A stretch of DNA of 8,798 bases from Paracoccaceae bacterium (GTDB lineage Bacteria; Pseudomonadota; Alphaproteobacteria; Rhodobacterales; Rhodobacteraceae): the NCBI GenBank assembly GCA_026982515.1, contig JALSGY010000486.1, positions 1-8,798 on the forward strand. The letters are read 5' to 3'. The notes beneath the pieces are model-generated. The model searched no databases, had not been told where the DNA came from, and saw nothing but the letters and a program-made list of their open reading frames with translations. This document shows, one piece after another, positions 6,587 through 8,798 of this stretch (its first letter is position 1; every line of letters starts with the position of its first letter). The translations under genes and the position numbers were made by a program.

Positions 6587-6606
6587 CAGGCCGCCCGGCC
6601 TGCTTC
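6583..6606. terminator. Hairpin between convergent tkt and DUF2267 gene
   Basis: GAAGCAGGCC (6583-6592) and GGCCTGCTTC (6597-6606) form a perfect 10-bp stem with a GCCC loop. It is followed by C residues on the + strand and by TTCTG on the - strand, so neither side has a strong U-tract. Its place between two converging genes suggests a shared, bidirectional transcription end that acts with the adjacent TATTTT element. Confidence 0.55.
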
Positions 6607-6660
6607 CCCCGTGGCGCAATCTGCCGTGCCACGCTCGCGCACGCTGCTCCGTGCCCACCC

Positions 6661-7086
6661 TCAGCCGAACAGCGCACGGATCTCCCTGGTGAAGGCGCGT
6701 TCCACGTCTTCCATCTCACCCCTCGAGACATGGACGCGCAGCAGCTTCATCACGGCCGCGATCGCCTGCGGCGCATCGCCCAGGGGATCGGTCGTGAAGG
6801 CCTCCTGCACGCGGTCGATGAATTCTTCCGGCTTGCGCAGCTTCACCGGCGTCTTCGACGGGTTCCAGCCCTCGTAGTAGATGCCGCGGATCAGAACCGG
6901 AAGCTGGGCCGCCAGCTGCGCCGCTTCATCGACACCGAGGTGGTCGCGCAACACGTGCATGACCGCCCGCAACAGCCGGTAGGCGCGCTGCTTGTGCTCC
7001 CAGCCAGTGTAGCCGTCCAGCTCGTTCAGCCAGGCATTGGTGGTGTGCACGGCGTCGTCGATGATATCGAGTCCGTAGGCACTCAT
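6661..7086 (-). CDS. DUF2267 domain protein
   Basis: This 141-residue soluble, mainly helical protein matches the DUF2267 family over its full length. The family pattern is clear in HTTNAWLNELDGYTGW (14-29), the RAYRLLRAVMHVLRDHLGVDEA helix pair (35-56) and especially LPVLIRGIYYEGWNP (62-76). A second helical half ends in MEDVERAFTREIRALF. The biochemical function of the family is unknown. The start is set by GGGAGG (7092-7097) five bases before ATG 7086; an upstream in-frame start at 7182 adds an implausible Arg/Gly-rich leader. It converges with tkt and diverges from gap across a 210-base shared control region, with no evidence of a link to carbon metabolism. There is no signal peptide or membrane segment. 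Confidence 0.85.
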   Translation of the reverse strand: MSAYGLDIIDDAVHTTNAWLNELDGYTGWEHKQRAYRLLRAVMHVLRDHLGVDEAAQLAAQLPVLIRGIYYEGWNPSKTPVKLRKPEEFIDRVQEAFTTDPLGDAPQAIAAVMKLLRVHVSRGEMEDVERAFTREIRALFG

Positions 7087-7170
7087 CTCATCCTCCCGCT
7101 GTTTTCCGTTCACGTTGCCAGCATAGCCGATTCCGCCCCTGCCCGCCTTGATCTGCCTCAGCCCGGGCCG

Positions 7171-7184
7171 CGTTAGCGCCAACA
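7171..7184. promoter_or_regulatory. LacI-family-type operator 1 upstream of first gap (CceR-like)
   Basis: CGTTAGCGCCAACA matches the palindrome TGTTAGCGCTAACA in 12 of 14 positions and keeps the central CG typical of LacI-family sites. A closely related motif is, as I recall, that of CceR, the alphaproteobacterial LacI-type regulator of central carbon metabolism. It pairs with a second site 19 bp downstream (centre to centre). Confidence 0.6.
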
Positions 7185-7189
7185 GAGTA

Positions 7190-7203
7190 TGTTTACGCTA
7201 ACA
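7190..7203. promoter_or_regulatory. LacI-family-type operator 2 upstream of first gap (CceR-like)
   Basis: TGTTTACGCTAACA matches the same palindrome in 12 of 14 positions; with flanking bases, ATGTTTACGCTAACAT matches 14 of 16. The two sites together also create an outer inverted repeat, GTTAGCG-N17-CGCTAAC (7172-7202). They lie about 95-125 bases before the gap ATG and could also affect the divergent DUF2267 gene. Confidence 0.65.
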
Positions 7204-7232
7204 TGTTGCCGCTCAATGCTTTTCCCGGGGGA

Positions 7233-7244
7233 ATACCGTGGTAT
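7233..7244. promoter_or_regulatory. Short dyad ATACC-GT-GGTAT in the gap leader/promoter
   Basis: Perfect 5-bp arms flank a 2-bp centre, about 53 bases before the gap start. The right arm overlaps TATACG (7242-7247), a possible -10 box without a clear -35. It could be a second regulator's site or a short promoter-proximal symmetry. Nothing identifies the factor. Confidence 0.3.
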
Positions 7245-7296
7245 ACGGCGCCAACGCGACTCGAGCGGTGGCACGTAACGGATGAAGGGGACAGGC

Positions 7297-8301
7297 ATGC
7301 CGGTCAGGCTGGGGATCAACGGCTTCGGGCGTATCGGGCGCTGCACGCTGGCGCATATCGCGGAAAGCGCGCGCAATGACGTTCAGGTGGTCAAGATCAA
7401 TGCCACCGGCCCGATCGAGACCAACGCCCACCTGCTGAAATACGATTCGGTCCATGGCCGCTTCGGCGGCGAGGTGCGCATCGATGGCGACACCATGGAT
7501 ATCGGCCGCGGCCCGATGAAGGTGTTCTCCACCTACGACCCGGAAGAGCTGGACTGGGAAGGCGTCGACGTGGTGCTGGAATGCACCGGCAAGTTCAATG
7601 ACGGGCTGAAATCCGATGTCCACCTGCGCCGCGGCGCGAAAAAGGTGCTGATCTCGGCACCGGCCAAGAATGTCGCCCGCACCGTGGTCTATGGAGTCAA
7701 CCACCGCGATCTGCTGCCCGAAGACGGGATCGTCTCGAACGGCTCGTGCACCACCAACTGCCTGGCGCCGCTGGCCAAGGTGCTGCATGAGGCCATCGGC
7801 ATCGAGCGCGGCATCATGACCACCATCCACAGCTATACCGGCGACCAGCCCACCCTCGACCGCCGCCACAAGGATCTCTACCGCGCCCGCGCCGCGGCGA
7901 TGGCGATGATTCCCACCTCCACCGGCGCGGCCAAGGCCCTGGGCGAGGTGCTGCCGGCACTGGCCGGCCGCCTCGACGGCACCGCCATGCGCGTGCCCAC
8001 CCCCAATGTCTCGGCCGTGGATCTCACCTTCGAGGCCGCCCGCGACGTCACCGCCCAGGATGTCAACGAGGTGGTGGCCGAGGCCGCCGCCGGGCACATG
8101 GGCGCGGTGCTGGCCTGCGATCCCGAACCGAAGGTCTCGATCGACTTCAACCACACCACCCACTCCTCGATCTTCGCCCCCGATCAGACCCGCGTGGTGG
8201 GCGGGCGCACGGTGCGGGTGCTGGCCTGGTACGACAACGAGTGGGGCTTTTCGGCCCGCATGGCCGACGTGGCGGCAACGATGGGCCGGCTGCAGGGCTG
8301 A
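7297..8301 (+). CDS. gap: Glyceraldehyde-3-phosphate dehydrogenase, predicted NADP(H)-type (GapB-like)
   Basis: GAPDH interconverts glyceraldehyde-3-phosphate and 1,3-bisphosphoglycerate. The 334-residue protein is full length: Rossmann motif INGFGRIGR (7-15), catalytic Cys151 in SNGSCTTNC, base His178 in TTIHSYTGDQ, phosphate-binding TSTGAA (207-212) and the C-terminal WYDNEWGFS (311-319). The residue after Asn35, normally an Asp that grips the NAD ribose, is Ala36. The later Leu-Pro pair that also selects NAD is Arg189-Arg190. Bacillus subtilis GapB has the same Asp-to-Ala change and is a gluconeogenic, NADP-linked enzyme, so NADP(H) use is predicted. The ATG at 7297 was chosen because AAGGGG (7285-7290) is six bases upstream; the ATG at 7282 overlaps that site and lacks one. 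A second gap follows downstream. Confidence 0.96.
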   Translation: MPVRLGINGFGRIGRCTLAHIAESARNDVQVVKINATGPIETNAHLLKYDSVHGRFGGEVRIDGDTMDIGRGPMKVFSTYDPEELDWEGVDVVLECTGKFNDGLKSDVHLRRGAKKVLISAPAKNVARTVVYGVNHRDLLPEDGIVSNGSCTTNCLAPLAKVLHEAIGIERGIMTTIHSYTGDQPTLDRRHKDLYRARAAAMAMIPTSTGAAKALGEVLPALAGRLDGTAMRVPTPNVSAVDLTFEAARDVTAQDVNEVVAEAAAGHMGAVLACDPEPKVSIDFNHTTHSSIFAPDQTRVVGGRTVRVLAWYDNEWGFSARMADVAATMGRLQG

Positions 8302-8310
8302 GAGTTGTTT

Positions 8311-8328
8311 GCCCCGGCTGTGCGGGGC
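8311..8328 (+). other. Stem-loop after the first gap gene
   Basis: GCCCCG (8311-8316) and CGGGGC (8323-8328) enclose a 6-base loop nine bases after the gap stop. No T-run follows. It may stabilise the gap mRNA end or reduce readthrough into the small membrane-peptide gene; it is not a standard terminator. Confidence 0.35.
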
Positions 8329-8364
8329 GGCTATGGAAGGGGAAACCAGCCATGGCCCGCCCCG

Positions 8365-8508
8365 ATGACCGACCGCATCGCCTTCTTTCTTGCCCTGTCG
8401 CTCCTGGCGCTTTTCGCCCTCGACTGGTTCGTCCTTGACCGGGCCGGGCTGATCTTCCTCGGACGCAAACTGCTGGACCTGATCGATTTCATCGCCTTCT
8501 GGCGCTGA
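8365..8508 (+). CDS. Small single-span membrane protein between the gap genes (47 aa)
   Basis: The predicted peptide begins MTDRIAFFLALSLLALFALD and ends DLIDFIAFWR. Residues about 5-25 form a hydrophobic span, followed by a second amphipathic/hydrophobic stretch (28-46) with the basic patch GRK (33-35). I recall very similar peptides with a C-terminal L-I-x-x-x-A-F-W-R ending at this position between gap genes in other Rhodobacteraceae, which supports a real conserved gene. Function is unknown. The start is uncertain: ATG 8365 has no good ribosome site. AAGGGGA lies 21 bases upstream and fits better an out-of-frame ATG at 8352 that opens a 28-codon frame, so coupled or reinitiated translation is possible. 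The frame is open upstream to a TTG at 8305. Confidence 0.65.
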   Translation: MTDRIAFFLALSLLALFALDWFVLDRAGLIFLGRKLLDLIDFIAFWR

Positions 8509-8527
8509 ATGTCGCGCCCCTGGCGGG

Positions 8528-8533
8528 TTGACG
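8528..8533 (+). promoter_or_regulatory. Candidate -35 box of the second gap gene
   Basis: TTGACG matches the -35 consensus in four of six positions plus the key TTGAC core. The -10 region, 17-18 bases on, falls in the LacI-type operator at 8552-8565 and has no good match, so the promoter would be weak or controlled by a factor bound there. Confidence 0.35.
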
Positions 8534-8551
8534 ATGGCGCGCGAATCCAGA

Positions 8552-8565
8552 TGGTAGCGGTAACG
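8552..8565. promoter_or_regulatory. LacI-family-type operator upstream of second gap (CceR-like)
   Basis: TGGTAGCGGTAACG matches TGTTAGCGCTAACA in 11 of 14 positions, with the central CG kept. It overlaps where the -10 box should be, about 27 bases before the ATG, a position that usually means repression. It is weaker than the pair before the first gap, but finding it at a paralogous gene strengthens all three. Confidence 0.5.
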
Positions 8566-8591
8566 AGAACGGATCAGCGAGGATCGGACGT

Positions 8592-8798
8592 ATGGCCATC
8601 AGGGTAGCAATCAACGGTTTTGGCCGCATCGGGCGGAATGTCTTGCGGGCGATCGTGGAGTCGGGGCGCGAGGACATCGAGGTCGTGGCGATCAACGATC
8701 TGGGCCCGGTGGAGACCAACGCCCATCTGCTGCGCTTCGATTCGGTGCACGGGCGCTTTCCGGCCGAGGTCACCACCGGGGACGACTGGATCGACGTG
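8592..8798 (+). CDS. gap: Second glyceraldehyde-3-phosphate dehydrogenase, NAD-type N-terminus (3' end outside window)
   Basis: The first 69 codons are present and the frame runs open to the window edge. The protein starts MAIRVAINGFGRIGRN and shares with the first GAPDH the Rossmann motif (7-15) and the segment ETNAHLL-x-x-DSVHGRF (41-56), in the same numbering. Unlike that protein it has Asp36 in AINDLGP, the residue that binds the adenosine ribose and favours NAD, so it is the likely glycolytic (catabolic) form. The catalytic Cys, the His and the second cofactor position lie outside the window. AGGA (8580-8583) lies eight bases before the ATG. A LacI-type operator is centred 33 bases upstream. 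The 83-base gap after the small membrane gene leaves room for its own promoter. Confidence 0.93.
   Translation, partial: MAIRVAINGFGRIGRNVLRAIVESGREDIEVVAINDLGPVETNAHLLRFDSVHGRFPAEVTTGDDWIDV

Noticed and set aside
4282..6642. 786-codon open frame on the - strand opposite tkt
   Set aside because: It has the same cause and the same biased composition. It also overlaps the tkt and zauP-zapA promoter region, and transketolase is certain on the + strand.
7213..8163. 316-codon - strand frame opposite the first gap
   Set aside because: It is a shadow of the gap coding frame; the His/Gly/Asp-rich product has no motifs.
1..8798. Mobile elements, CRISPR arrays, tRNA or rRNA genes
   Set aside because: No transposase or integrase, regularly spaced repeats, tRNA cloverleaf or rRNA sequence was seen. 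All genes are housekeeping type with uniform codon use.

Overview
The window is GC-rich, tightly packed bacterial chromosome. Gene order and protein sequences point to an alphaproteobacterium, most likely Rhodobacteraceae (the Rhodobacter/Paracoccus/Rhodovulum group). The basis is the order purL-bolA-grxD, a zapA gene preceded by a coiled-coil gene, tkt, and a gap / small membrane protein / gap cluster, together with GC-rich codon use. I cannot name the genus. All content looks like core chromosome; I see no mobile elements, CRISPR, tRNA or rRNA.

Layout. Bases 2-46 are the tail of an unidentified gene, followed by a weak terminator. Bases 144-221 hold a strong candidate small RNA with its own promoter, a tetraloop hairpin, a single-stranded CCUCCCU segment and a strong intrinsic terminator. 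It resembles the alphaproteobacterial MmgR/alpha-r8 ('suhB') family. On the + strand then come purL (purine synthesis), bolA and grxD (an iron-sulphur/iron-signalling pair five bases apart), closed by a strong terminator hairpin. Convergent to these, on the - strand, is a two-gene cell-division operon: a ZauP-like coiled-coil protein followed by ZapA with overlapping start and stop codons. Divergent from that operon is tkt (transketolase, + strand). A DUF2267 gene lies on the - strand, converging with tkt and diverging from gap. The right end holds a complete gap gene, a 47-residue membrane peptide, and the first 69 codons of a second gap gene.

How the genes work together. The right half is a central-carbon locus: transketolase and two glyceraldehyde-3-phosphate dehydrogenases, the enzymes that connect the Calvin/pentose-phosphate cycles, Entner-Doudoroff/glycolysis and gluconeogenesis. 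The first GAPDH lacks the Asp that normally selects NAD and carries Arg-Arg at the second cofactor-selecting position, so it is predicted to use NADP(H). The second keeps the Asp. Both have LacI-family-type near-palindromes upstream (two in tandem before the first, one close to the start of the second). They resemble the site of CceR, the alphaproteobacterial regulator of central carbon metabolism. This pairing of probable NADP- and NAD-type enzymes with different operator layouts is the most interesting feature of the window, together with the small RNA. No wholly unknown multi-gene system is visible.
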